A DNA stretch of 11,634 nucleotides from assembly GCA_964513415.1 (NCBI GenBank), contig CAZEMX010000057.1:1-11634 (forward strand). Direction: 5' to 3'. The notes under the pieces were generated by a model. It saw only the letters and a program-made list of their open reading frames with translations. It had not been told where the DNA came from and searched no databases. The position numbers were made by a program, and so were the translations under genes. Shown here in pieces: positions 1-6,115 of this stretch; the first letter of the stretch is position 1; each line of letters opens with the position of its first letter. Source of the stretch: Methanomethylicus sp964513415 (GTDB taxonomy: Archaea; Thermoproteota; Methanomethylicia; Methanomethylicales; Methanomethylicaceae).

Positions 1-388
1 TGTAGTCGTCCAACTCCCAGCGCCAATAGTCGTTGGGATAGTTGTGGCGCCCCTTCTTTCGAGTCGGGGTCGTGATGACGCACTTGCCGTTGGTCTTGAG
101 GATCGCCCACATGCTGCGGACCACTTCTTTCCAGTTCTCGCAGTGCTCCAAGGTCTCACAGCACAGAACCGTGTCGAAGTAGCCCGCAGGAAAGTTCTCG
201 TGTACCTGCTCGGCGTTCATCACAAGGTCAACGCCTAGCCCGGGCCGGAAGTCGATGCCGACATACTCAGCAGCAGCCTTGAACGTCTCGCGGGGTGAGC
301 CGTTAACGTCCAAGGAGCCAATCTCGATGATCCGCGCACCAGCTTGCGGCCCGATCTTTCGCAGGAACAGGAGGACTTGACCGTTCAT
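1..388 (-). CDS. SAM-dependent methyltransferase, class I, partial (3' end outside window)
   Basis: The gene starts at ATG 388 and runs off the left edge, leaving 129 codons visible. The start MNGQVLLFLRKIGPQ is followed by a glycine-poor motif I (IIEIGSLDVNGS, about residues 23-34). An acidic strand end follows (VGIDFRPG, about 46-53), then FDTVLCCETLEHCENW (about 73-88), the post-II motif of Methyltransf_11-type class I enzymes. The later strand GKCVITTPTR is also present. The family transfers methyl from S-adenosylmethionine; the acceptor cannot be told. The start overlaps the TGA of the upstream glycosyltransferase as ATGA (385-388), so it is probably translated by coupling; no Shine-Dalgarno is seen. 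Its place at the end of a run of two glycosyltransferases suggests a sugar or sugar-linked substrate, which is inference. It is distinct from the methyltransferase at 6116-6691. Confidence 0.85.
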   Translation of the reverse strand, partial: MNGQVLLFLRKIGPQAGARIIEIGSLDVNGSPRETFKAAAEYVGIDFRPGLGVDLVMNAEQVHENFPAGYFDTVLCCETLEHCENWKEVVRSMWAILKTNGKCVITTPTRKKGRHNYPNDYWRWELDDY

Positions 389-1065
389 GTGTCGATGTAC
401 TGTGTTCCGTAGAACGCCTCGAACCACTCCTTGGCGTGCTGCGACTCTGCGTAAGCCTTCATCGCGGGCACACCTAGCGTGTAGTGGACTAGCTTGGCGT
501 CTTCGTTGACGGGGTACTCCTCGGCGAGCCAGTTCCAGTCTTTCGGGAGGTCGCCAATTTCTCCGTCTAGGAGGTGTTCAAAGCGGTGCAGCTTCCTGCC
601 CGTCGCGCCCATCACGTACTCAGGCGTGAGGACTCGATTGGCTGGGTGGCCGCAGTTCCAGAGCACGACACTTGACCAGTTCTTGCGTGGGTATGTGACG
701 TTCACCGTTTCCAGCCCCGTCCCCACGTACTTTGTCTTGTGCTTCGTCTCGTAGTCGTGCTTGACCACCATCACCGCGTATTGGTCGTCTCGCATGGCCC
801 ACAGTTTGGCGATATCGTCGCGGCAGAGCATATCTCCGTCGCAGAAGATCGCCCATCCCTTGTATCCCTGAAGATGCGGGACTAGGAATCGGCTGTAGAT
901 GAAAGCGTTAGAGCCGTCTGTGTGCGTTTCTTGGTAGTCACGCAGCAAGTTCAGCGCGAGCGGTATCAACTGGATTGGCCTTGTGGCATTCCTGATAACC
1001 GACTCGCTGAAGGTGTGGTACGCCGCTGCTTCGCGGGGATCGTAACCGATGTAGACAGGGATCAT
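385..1065 (-). CDS. Glycosyltransferase, GT-A fold, GT8-like (226 aa)
   Basis: The start MIPVYIGYDPREAAAYHTFS resembles the nucleotide-sugar binding N-terminus of GT8-like enzymes. A strand followed by FCDGDML (about residues 74-80) supplies a DxD-type metal and nucleotide-sugar motif (DGD, 76-78). Further on, SSVVLWNCGH (131-140) and LVHYTLGVPA (192-201), with a late His, fit the acceptor side and second metal ligand of retaining GT-A enzymes. It is short, with no membrane segment, so probably cytosolic. ATG 1065 has a GAGG about 8 nt upstream and a TAA just before it in its own frame, which supports this start despite the 128-bp overlap with the run-on 3' end of the TPR-glycosyltransferase gene. 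Its TGA overlaps the next ATG. Donor and acceptor are unknown. Confidence 0.8.
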   Translation of the reverse strand: MIPVYIGYDPREAAAYHTFSESVIRNATRPIQLIPLALNLLRDYQETHTDGSNAFIYSRFLVPHLQGYKGWAIFCDGDMLCRDDIAKLWAMRDDQYAVMVVKHDYETKHKTKYVGTGLETVNVTYPRKNWSSVVLWNCGHPANRVLTPEYVMGATGRKLHRFEHLLDGEIGDLPKDWNWLAEEYPVNEDAKLVHYTLGVPAMKAYAESQHAKEWFEAFYGTQYIDT

Positions 1066-2389
1066 TGATTAGCCTCTTGATGGTTTCTTTCCACGGCTCG
1101 GCTTCGCGTTGCTTGAAGAGCGTCGCAGAGCCATACCAGGGCATCGAACCATCAGGAAGACAGTAGATCCAGATTGTTCTTGAAGGGACGAGGATCACTC
1201 CGGGCACGCCCAGTGCGCCCGCGAGGTGGTGAGCGGTTGTGTGCACGCCGATCACCATGTCCAACTCAGCGACCATTGCCGCCGTGTCATCGTAGTCATC
1301 CGTCTCGCACGCCCGCTTGTAGTGGCGGATGGGCAATCCAGATGCCTCGATTTCTGCTGTCGGGTCTTTGTACTGAAGGCTTATCCACTCCGCATCGACT
1401 GACTCAATGAGGACCTTCATCGCCTCCAGGCCAATGGCCCGCTCTTTCGGTTTGTTGTGCTTGGAACCACCCGACCAGCAGATGCCGATCTTCGGCTTGG
1501 GACCAAGCGAATCAAACAAGGCTCGCCACTGCACCCGGCGTTCGGGGTCAGCAACGAGGTAAGGCTTCCCGGGGCAGTCCTTCGTGGACTTGCGGAAAAA
1601 CTGCGGCATCTGGCCGACAGGCAAAGAGGCGTCGATACGCTGCTTTGCGGGCCACTCAACTTCGTTCTTCCTGCGCGTGCCGTGGACCGTCACACCGGGG
1701 AATGAGCGCTTGAACAGGTTCGTCAGGCGGGCGTCGCACTCAATCGTGACCGAGGCGCACACCTGCTTAGCGTCCTCCACACAGGAGGCGTACATGATCT
1801 CGTCGCCGAGACCCTGCTCGCCGTAGAACACAACGTGCTGGCCCGGCGTACCGTCCCACATGGGTTCTTCAAGGTACTGGATGTGTCGGCGGAACTTCCC
1901 ACCAACCGATGCGCCGTACAGCTCCCAACCCTTGTCCCACTCACCGAGCGAGAGATAGGTCATCCCAAGCGTGTTCTTCGCCGCCCTGCTCTCAGGGTCC
2001 AGCTTCAGTGCTTTCTCGCACCACTTCTTGGCTTCCTTGAACTCGCGTTCAGAGAAGTACGTCATCCCGAGGTTCGCGGAGAACATCGAGGACTCTTTGT
2101 TGCGGTTGTAGGCTTGGAAGAAGGCCTCTCTAGCCTTGATCTGCATGCCCATCCCGGCGTAGCACATGCCGAGGTTGTTCCACGGCTCGGCCCTCTCCGG
2201 GCGAATCTCGCAGATGCGCTTGTAGACGTTCGCCGCCATGCCGAAGCGCTCGGCACGCGAATAGGTTTCAGCGATGACGAACAGCGATAGCGCGTCGTCT
2301 GGATTCTTGTCCAGATTGGCAGCAGCCTGGCGGGCCGCTTCATCCGGGTCTTCGTCAATGAGCTTTGAAAGGCGATCCCACTCGCTCAA
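938..2389 (-). CDS. TPR-repeat glycosyltransferase, GT-B fold (GT9/GT41-like), 483 aa
   Basis: Residues about 30-160 hold tandem tetratricopeptide repeats (for example EPWNNLGMCYAGMG, SMFSANLGMTYFSEREFKEA, RAAKNTLGMTYLSLGEW). A GT-B-like catalytic region follows, with FYGEQGLGDEIMYA (188-201), IGICWSGGSKHN (301-312), WISLQY (335-340) and TTAHHLAGALGVP (384-396), ending at PWYGSATLFKQ (417-427). These signatures occur in TPR proteins with heptosyltransferase-like (GT9) domains. TPR plus GT-B is also the plan of GT41 O-GlcNAc transferases, where the TPR binds protein substrates. I chose TTG 2389, which overlaps the upstream TGA (TTGA) and follows a strong GAGGGG about 8 nt upstream; a further TTG at 2413 lies inside the previous gene. 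The last about 40 residues (from NDPCLHRL) read through the next gene in another frame and look non-native, so a stop may have been lost by an indel. Confidence 0.8.
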   Translation of the reverse strand: MSEWDRLSKLIDEDPDEAARQAAANLDKNPDDALSLFVIAETYSRAERFGMAANVYKRICEIRPERAEPWNNLGMCYAGMGMQIKAREAFFQAYNRNKESSMFSANLGMTYFSEREFKEAKKWCEKALKLDPESRAAKNTLGMTYLSLGEWDKGWELYGASVGGKFRRHIQYLEEPMWDGTPGQHVVFYGEQGLGDEIMYASCVEDAKQVCASVTIECDARLTNLFKRSFPGVTVHGTRRKNEVEWPAKQRIDASLPVGQMPQFFRKSTKDCPGKPYLVADPERRVQWRALFDSLGPKPKIGICWSGGSKHNKPKERAIGLEAMKVLIESVDAEWISLQYKDPTAEIEASGLPIRHYKRACETDDYDDTAAMVAELDMVIGVHTTAHHLAGALGVPGVILVPSRTIWIYCLPDGSMPWYGSATLFKQREAEPWKETIKRLINDPCLHRLRSPRSSGVPHLQRVGYQECHKANPVDTARAELAA

Positions 2390-2715
2390 AACTTTCCCCT
2401 CGTGGTGAGGCAATGGCCGTACTTCTCTTTGTTGCGGCGGATAAACGCGAAAGTTTCCTTCGCATGAGACATATACGGGTCAAAGCCGTCTTCCTGAATC
2501 ATCTTCATGGCGATGACAGGAGGAATATGAAAGCAATGCCACCAGTTCTTCTTGATGCCAATGCTAGTGTAATCGTCCGACTTGCGGAGGTCGTTGGTGT
2601 AGTCAAGACTGGGTTCTACGTCCCCGTCGTACTTGATGACCAACTTGTCATCCTCGGTCCCGATGGTGGTTTTGATGCCGGTCAGCGGGTCAAATGAGGA
2701 TTCAAAGATTCTCAT
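2386..2715 (-). CDS. Conserved hypothetical phage protein (109 aa)
   Basis: The protein begins MRIFESSFDPLTGIKTTIG and contains DGDVEPSLDYTNDLRK and GIKKNWWHCFHIPPVIAM, ending in a basic CLTTRGKF. From memory, small phage proteins with a DPLTG start, a 'VEPxLDYN' centre, a 'KNxWWH...IP' core and an 'LRTTRGxx' end lie just downstream of major capsid genes in many podovirus-like genomes. I know of no assigned function. ATG 2715 is the only ATG at this end. An upstream TTG at 2757 would put the terminator stem inside the coding region and is less likely. No Shine-Dalgarno precedes the ATG because the terminator T-run occupies that position. The TGA overlaps the TTG start of the next gene. Sampled G+C is about 50%, lower than in the capsid gene. 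Confidence 0.75.
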   Translation of the reverse strand: MRIFESSFDPLTGIKTTIGTEDDKLVIKYDGDVEPSLDYTNDLRKSDDYTSIGIKKNWWHCFHIPPVIAMKMIQEDGFDPYMSHAKETFAFIRRNKEKYGHCLTTRGKF

Positions 2716-2717
2716 TG

Positions 2718-2747
2718 AAAAAGGGCCGAGGTTGTTAGCCCCGGCCC
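2718..2747 (-). terminator. Rho-independent terminator downstream of the capsid/HNH genes
   Basis: On the minus strand, a 9-bp stem with one mismatch (GGGCCGGGG paired with CCTCGGCCC) encloses a 7-nt loop and is followed at once by TTTTT then C. This is a canonical intrinsic terminator for the leftward transcript. It lies after the HNH gene stop (2767) and ends 3 nt before ATG 2715, so it should separate the capsid transcript from the glycosyltransferase block unless it is partly read through. Confidence 0.85.
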
Positions 2748-2766
2748 GAAGTGGCAACTACAACAA

Positions 2767-3219
2767 TTACTCGCTGTTGGCGCGCATTCTTGCAAGCTGC
2801 TGTGGTGTGAATTTTCTGCCCTTGATAAATGCTTCGATGATGTTTTCTGATTGAGTCCCAACCCGAAGATGCATCGGGTTTACGCAGGGCGGGTTGTCGC
2901 ACGAATGCATAACAACCATCCCGTTTGGGATCGGGCCATTATGCAGCTCATAGCTAAGTCTGTGAGCAAGAATCATAGGGCTTTTCTTCCCGCCCTCTTG
3001 AATTGCTCCGTAGCCTTTACCAGTCCTAGCGCCGGACCATCCCCAGCACTCATCTTCTCTGCAAACAGGAACGTATCGCTTGAAACGCTCTTCAAGCGAG
3101 GCACGCCCCTTACCACTATCACCGGTCGTCCCAGTGATACGCCGCCTTTGGTAGTGCATTGCGCAGAGCCCCTTGGCGTAATTGGCCCGCCCGCATCCTT
3201 CAACACTGCATGCCGTCAT
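2767..3219 (-). CDS. Free-standing HNH endonuclease (HNH_3-type, 150 aa)
   Basis: An N-terminal zinc-finger-like segment has CSVEGCGR (C4, C9) then GLCAMHYQRR (C19, H22). CWGWSGARTGKGYGAI (58-73) and AHRLSYELHNGPIP (85-98) lead into the HNH core MHSCDNPPCVNPMHLRVGT (104-122) plus N126. These match phage HNH_3 endonucleases. Key residues are H86, H105, C107, C112, N114 and H117; none appears lost, so it should be an active DNA endonuclease, probably of homing type. I chose ATG 3219 because GGGTGG lies about 7 nt upstream and homologues usually begin with this Cys-rich segment; ATG 3255 would add 12 residues. It sits between the capsid gene and the terminator, and sampled lines have about 43-57% G+C against about 63-67% in the capsid gene, consistent with insertion. 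Confidence 0.85.
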   Translation of the reverse strand: MTACSVEGCGRANYAKGLCAMHYQRRRITGTTGDSGKGRASLEERFKRYVPVCREDECWGWSGARTGKGYGAIQEGGKKSPMILAHRLSYELHNGPIPNGMVVMHSCDNPPCVNPMHLRVGTQSENIIEAFIKGRKFTPQQLARMRANSE

Positions 3220-3243
3220 AGAAATCCACCCGTTGTTTAGGCG

Positions 3244-3256
3244 GATGGATTCCATC
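3244..3256. repeat. 13-nt palindrome between capsid and HNH genes
   Basis: GATGGA-T-TCCATC is a perfect 6-1-6 inverted repeat in the short gap between the capsid stop (3276) and the preferred HNH start (3219). It may be an operator-like site, a weak hairpin or chance; it lacks a T-run, so it is not a terminator. Confidence 0.4.
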
Positions 3257-3275
3257 ACGTCATGTTCTCAGTGTA

Positions 3276-4253
3276 TCAGGAACAATCTTGCACCTTCGCG
3301 GAGCTGTCCGGGTTGCGGCCGATCAGCGTCCACTCGCACAGCAGTTCGCCGCGCGTGGCGTCGCCGGTCTTGGCGCGCTCCTCGAACTTGATCGGACGCA
3401 GCCAGCCCGTGGCCCAGTAGCCCGGATCAAGGAACAGGACCGTGCGGGTCCGCATGTAGCGGTTCAGCATGATCTTGTGCTCGCCGAAGTCCGAGATGTA
3501 GCCATCCACGCCGCCGATGACCACAGCCTGCGAGGTGCGGCCAGCGTTCTGGTTGACGCTCACGCCAGCGTAGCGAGCAGCACCCGTGAAGGTGGCAATC
3601 GTGCGCTTTTGCGAGGAGTTGCACATCACGGTCGTCGGGTCGCCGCCGTCCTGCCAAGCAGCGTCCAGAGCTTGAACGAACGTGGTTTCCGTCAGAGCCG
3701 CAGTCGTGCCGTCAACCGGCGCGGTCCACGTACCAGACGAATAACCAGCGGTCGTGCCGGTCGTGTTGGTCGAGCCAGCGAGGATGCGGTTACCCGCGAT
3801 CATCGACTCAAGCGAGGCGCTCGAACGAACAACCGAGGTCGAACCAGCGGACGAACCTTGGTTCTGGACGATTGCGTATTCGATGTCACGCTTCAGTTCG
3901 CGGCCCTTCTTGGCGATCTGGTACGCGAATTCTTCCTTGCGACCGTACTTGCGAACCGCATCAGCAGTGCCAGAGACCATGACGGTCTTCTTGGATATCT
4001 GCGTGTAGTTCGACAGCATCGTGGTCGGCGAGGCGGTCGCGTAGGTGCTGTCGTCGCCTTCAACGAAGCGGTTCGTGGTAGCGGAAGCCAGGCTGTCCGT
4101 CTGCCACTGATGGAGAGTGTTGGTGACCTTCTCGCGGGCGAACATGCTCAGACACGGGGTTTCCGTGGGCGAGATGTTCCAGATCACGTCTTCGACATCC
4201 TCTGCAAGACCAATCAGGTCATAGGTGTCGGTGGTTCCGGCTACTTGTGCCAT
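3276..4253 (-). CDS. Major capsid protein, SU10/DUF5309 family (325 aa)
   Basis: The start MAQVAGTTDTYDLIGLAEDV is followed by DVIWNISPTETPCLSMF, LHQWQTDSLASA, NRFVEGDDSTYATASPT and NYTQISKKTVMVSGTADAVRKYGRKEEFAYQIAKKG. These belong to the SU10-type major capsid family (formerly DUF5309), which adopts the HK97 fold and forms the icosahedral shell. A later stretch, RNLQNRYMRT-like in position (ILMLNRYMRTRTVLFLD region, about 265-285), and the end EFEERAKT...CEWTLIGRNPDSSAK also fit. The length of 325 aa is normal for the family. ATG 4253 follows the scaffold stop by 1 nt and has AAGGA about 9 nt upstream. The scaffold gene directly upstream is the usual head-gene order. The antisense strand carries a long open frame here, which I regard as a GC-rich shadow. 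Confidence 0.9.
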   Translation of the reverse strand: MAQVAGTTDTYDLIGLAEDVEDVIWNISPTETPCLSMFAREKVTNTLHQWQTDSLASATTNRFVEGDDSTYATASPTTMLSNYTQISKKTVMVSGTADAVRKYGRKEEFAYQIAKKGRELKRDIEYAIVQNQGSSAGSTSVVRSSASLESMIAGNRILAGSTNTTGTTAGYSSGTWTAPVDGTTAALTETTFVQALDAAWQDGGDPTTVMCNSSQKRTIATFTGAARYAGVSVNQNAGRTSQAVVIGGVDGYISDFGEHKIMLNRYMRTRTVLFLDPGYWATGWLRPIKFEERAKTGDATRGELLCEWTLIGRNPDSSAKVQDCS

Positions 4254-4254
4254 T

Positions 4255-5235
4255 TCATCGGTTCCTTTTCACTTGCGACCGCATCAATAGCGCCGCTGCG
4301 GCGTCTTGAATCGATCCGGTCTGCTGCACCCGCTTCATGGCCTGCTCGGCCTTCATCACGGGTGCGGTTGTCTTTCCCGAAGCGCCAGGCTTCAGGGTCT
4401 TTGGGGTTTGGACAACTCGCTTGTCCACGGTGGACTTGTGCTCCCGCATCTGCCGGCCATAGGCGGCATCGGCCAGGACTTCCACCATCCATGCTTCAGT
4501 GATCCCTGCGACCACCTCAGGGGTAGCGCCACGGCTGATTGCGTACTCGGTCAGGCTCTTGGCCATTTCCGGCCCCCAACCCTTCACGCGCGTCTTGAGG
4601 GTTTCGTTGGCGTGGGCGATCTTTGCCTGCACAGCCTTCGTTTCCTCTGCGCGCATCTCTTCGTCGCTCTTGCCCAATTGGGCCTCGATGCGGCGCTGAG
4701 CGGCTTGGAGCTGGTTGTATTCCGCGTTCAGTCGGGTGAGCGTGTCGCTATCCGTTGACTGGATATCGATGCTCTCTAGCTGCTGCAACCGCTTGGCGAC
4801 CATCTTGTGGTCTGCGAGAAGATCGGCGTGCGCATGCGCGAGCTTCTGCAATTGCTTGACAGCTTCTAGCTGTGTCTCTGCGGACTTCCGAAGTTCGGCG
4901 GCCTCTTGGAACTTGCGCGTCGCACCGGCTTCAACCTCTTTGGCCTTTGCCTGAATGCGCTGCGCCGTATCCTTGAATTGCGCGGGGACTTTGAACTTTT
5001 CCCCGGCAACGTCGATTTCGGCTTCATCCTCCTGCTCAGGTTCCTCACTCGACTCTTCGCTCGCCTCAGCATCGACCTGTTCGGTCTGCTCGGCTTGCGC
5101 TTCCTCTTGCGGCTCTTCCTGTGCAGGCTCGGCTTTCGGTTCGTCAGTGACGCCCCAGCGGCCGAGAATTTGGGCCACGGCTTGTTCTTCCGTGATCCCG
5201 CTGCTGACTTCCGTTTCCGGCGTGGTCTGATCCAT
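4255..5235 (-). CDS. Probable capsid scaffolding protein (326 aa)
   Basis: A short N-terminal segment (ITEEQAVAQILGRWGV) precedes a strongly acidic low-complexity stretch of Glu/Gln/Ala/Pro (about residues 33-75). GEKFKVPAQFKDTAQ follows, then a long predicted coiled coil rich in Ala, Gln, Lys and Glu (about 88-215, for example KSAETQLEAVKQLQKLAHAH). The C-terminus is basic and helical, ending in SQVKRNR. This profile and the position directly upstream of the capsid gene are typical of tailed-phage scaffolding proteins, whose basic C-terminal helix contacts the capsid subunit before being expelled from the prohead. Sequence identity to a named family cannot be shown here. ATG 5235 has no Shine-Dalgarno and no in-frame alternative ATG, GTG or TTG just upstream. 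It follows the hairpin at 5262-5279. Confidence 0.75.
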   Translation of the reverse strand: MDQTTPETEVSSGITEEQAVAQILGRWGVTDEPKAEPAQEEPQEEAQAEQTEQVDAEASEESSEEPEQEDEAEIDVAGEKFKVPAQFKDTAQRIQAKAKEVEAGATRKFQEAAELRKSAETQLEAVKQLQKLAHAHADLLADHKMVAKRLQQLESIDIQSTDSDTLTRLNAEYNQLQAAQRRIEAQLGKSDEEMRAEETKAVQAKIAHANETLKTRVKGWGPEMAKSLTEYAISRGATPEVVAGITEAWMVEVLADAAYGRQMREHKSTVDKRVVQTPKTLKPGASGKTTAPVMKAEQAMKRVQQTGSIQDAAAALLMRSQVKRNR

Positions 5236-5254
5236 GTGTGCGTTCGTTGCGCCA

Positions 5255-5279
5255 ATGAAGAAGGCCCCCGTAGGGGCCT
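5255..5279 (-). terminator. Hairpin, probable intrinsic terminator before the scaffold gene
   Basis: On the minus strand a perfect 7-bp stem AGGCCCC / GGGGCCT with a 4-nt loop is followed by an interrupted T-tract (TTCTTCATT). It resembles common phage terminators in shape, but the tract is weak, so termination is probably partial. It lies between the 91-aa gene (stop 5306) and the scaffold gene (start 5235). Confidence 0.6.
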
Positions 5280-5305
5280 AGAAGGCGTGGCGCGTTACGC
5301 CTTGT

Positions 5306-5581
5306 TCAGTAGCTTTTGGGGCGGTACTGCTTTGGCTCTAACTGAGCCTTTGCAAGTACACCGTCCTTCACGGCTTTCTCTAAGAAGGTCTTGAACTTCC
5401 CGAGGTAGTAATGCATCGCTTTGACCTGCTGCATTCCGTCAATGTCCGTTGGGGACAGCCCTTGGAACAGGCGGAAGCACTCAGCCTCGATGTGGGCAAA
5501 CGCCTCAGTCATTAAAGGCTCATCCAGCATGGCCTTGGCTCGCGCGCCGCGACGGATCGCTTCTTCGGTCTTGTCGGTCAT
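5306..5581 (-). CDS. Small head-region protein, unknown function (91 aa)
   Basis: The sequence starts MTDKTEEAIRRGARAKAMLD, followed by EPLMTEAFAHIEAECFRLF and a second helical half with HYYLGKFKTFLEKAVKDG, ending in a basic KQYRPKSY. It is almost all helical with no membrane segment. From memory, roughly 90-aa proteins with an 'RGxRAkxLLxxPLxxEAFxxLExE' start are frequent in phage head regions near portal and scaffold genes; their function is not known. ATG 5581 overlaps the TGA of the PASTA gene as ATGA (5578-5581); the longer open frame upstream of it lies inside that gene. It is the last gene before the hairpin at 5262-5279. Confidence 0.75.
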   Translation of the reverse strand: MTDKTEEAIRRGARAKAMLDEPLMTEAFAHIEAECFRLFQGLSPTDIDGMQQVKAMHYYLGKFKTFLEKAVKDGVLAKAQLEPKQYRPKSY

Positions 5582-6114
5582 AGCAGGAGCATCGCTGCGC
5601 TTTCTTCGTCGTCTTCGTCGAAGGGTGGCGCAAGGAACTGCTCTAGTCCTTTCAGGGTGGTCTCCAGTGACGCCCATTGCGCCTTGGAAACCATGTGTGG
5701 CTTCTTGCCCTTGTACGAGACCTTGATGTCGGCTCTCTGTACGTCGATCATGTCCCGCGCCAGCAGGTATGCAAGCTCCTCGTTCGTGAGGTTGCGGTAC
5801 CGCTTGCCACGGATGATGTAGTTCCGCCCGCCCGCTCTTTGGCTCGCCGATCCCTTGGAGACGAGGATGGTGACGGTTGACCCCGAGAGAGCGAACGAGC
5901 CGCCTGTCGGGTTCTGCTCGATGATCGTGCCGGCCGGCTGCGGAGAGAACGTCTCCGAGACGACGACAACGAATCCTTCGGCCTCTAGTGTGGTTGTGCC
6001 GTCCTCTTGGGTGAGGCCGACGACATTCGGAACCTCGACAGGAGTCTCAGCCGTTCCGGCCAGGATTTGCCAGGCATTCGGCTGGAATGCATCTGACTGG
6101 AACGCTGTAGACAT
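5578..6114 (-). CDS. PASTA-domain phage protein with AFQ-repeat N-terminus (178 aa)
   Basis: Residues 4-16 carry a short tandem motif, AFQSDAFQPNAWQ (A-F/W-Q spaced by x-[DN]), which I recall at the N-terminus of assorted phage structural proteins. Residues about 25-88 form a PASTA domain: VEVPNVVGLTQEDG, then LEAEGFVVVVSE, then IIEQNPTGGSFALSGSTVTILVSKG, matching the classic 'vPdvvGls...A...L...G...v...Q.P..G..v..gs.V.l.vS' layout. The C-terminal half is basic and helical (NYIIRGKRYRNLTNEELAYLL), ending in an acidic DEDDEE patch and MLLL. PASTA domains elsewhere bind peptidoglycan or beta-lactams in kinases and penicillin-binding proteins. A lone copy in a virion operon suggests a structural or cell-wall-contacting role, which is inference. 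ATG 6114 follows the methyltransferase stop by 1 nt. Confidence 0.8.
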   Translation of the reverse strand: MSTAFQSDAFQPNAWQILAGTAETPVEVPNVVGLTQEDGTTTLEAEGFVVVVSETFSPQPAGTIIEQNPTGGSFALSGSTVTILVSKGSASQRAGGRNYIIRGKRYRNLTNEELAYLLARDMIDVQRADIKVSYKGKKPHMVSKAQWASLETTLKGLEQFLAPPFDEDDEESAAMLLL

Positions 6115-6115
6115 T

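Noticed and set aside
1835..2290. 151-codon plus-strand frame
   Set aside because: It lies opposite the TPR domain; its residues are the antisense reading of TPR codons and show no recognisable motif.
2716..2757. TTG at 2757 as the start of the 109-aa gene
   Set aside because: It would encode the terminator stem as protein and has no ribosome-binding site; ATG 2715 begins the conserved-looking sequence.
2767..4253. Intron or intein splitting the capsid gene around the HNH endonuclease
   Set aside because: The capsid frame is complete with a normal length and its own stop; the gap to the HNH gene is too short for a group I intron and no second capsid exon follows.
3288..4502. 404-codon open frame on the plus strand opposite the capsid gene
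   Set aside because: It is antisense to a clear major capsid protein, Arg/Ala/Gly-rich without domain-like motifs, and typical of shadow frames in GC-rich coding DNA.
4306..5394. Several plus-strand frames with Leu/Ser-rich, membrane-like sequence
   Set aside because: They are antisense to the Glu/Gln/Ala/Lys-rich scaffold gene, whose complement naturally reads as Leu, Ser, Cys and Phe; no ribosome-binding site or gene context supports them.
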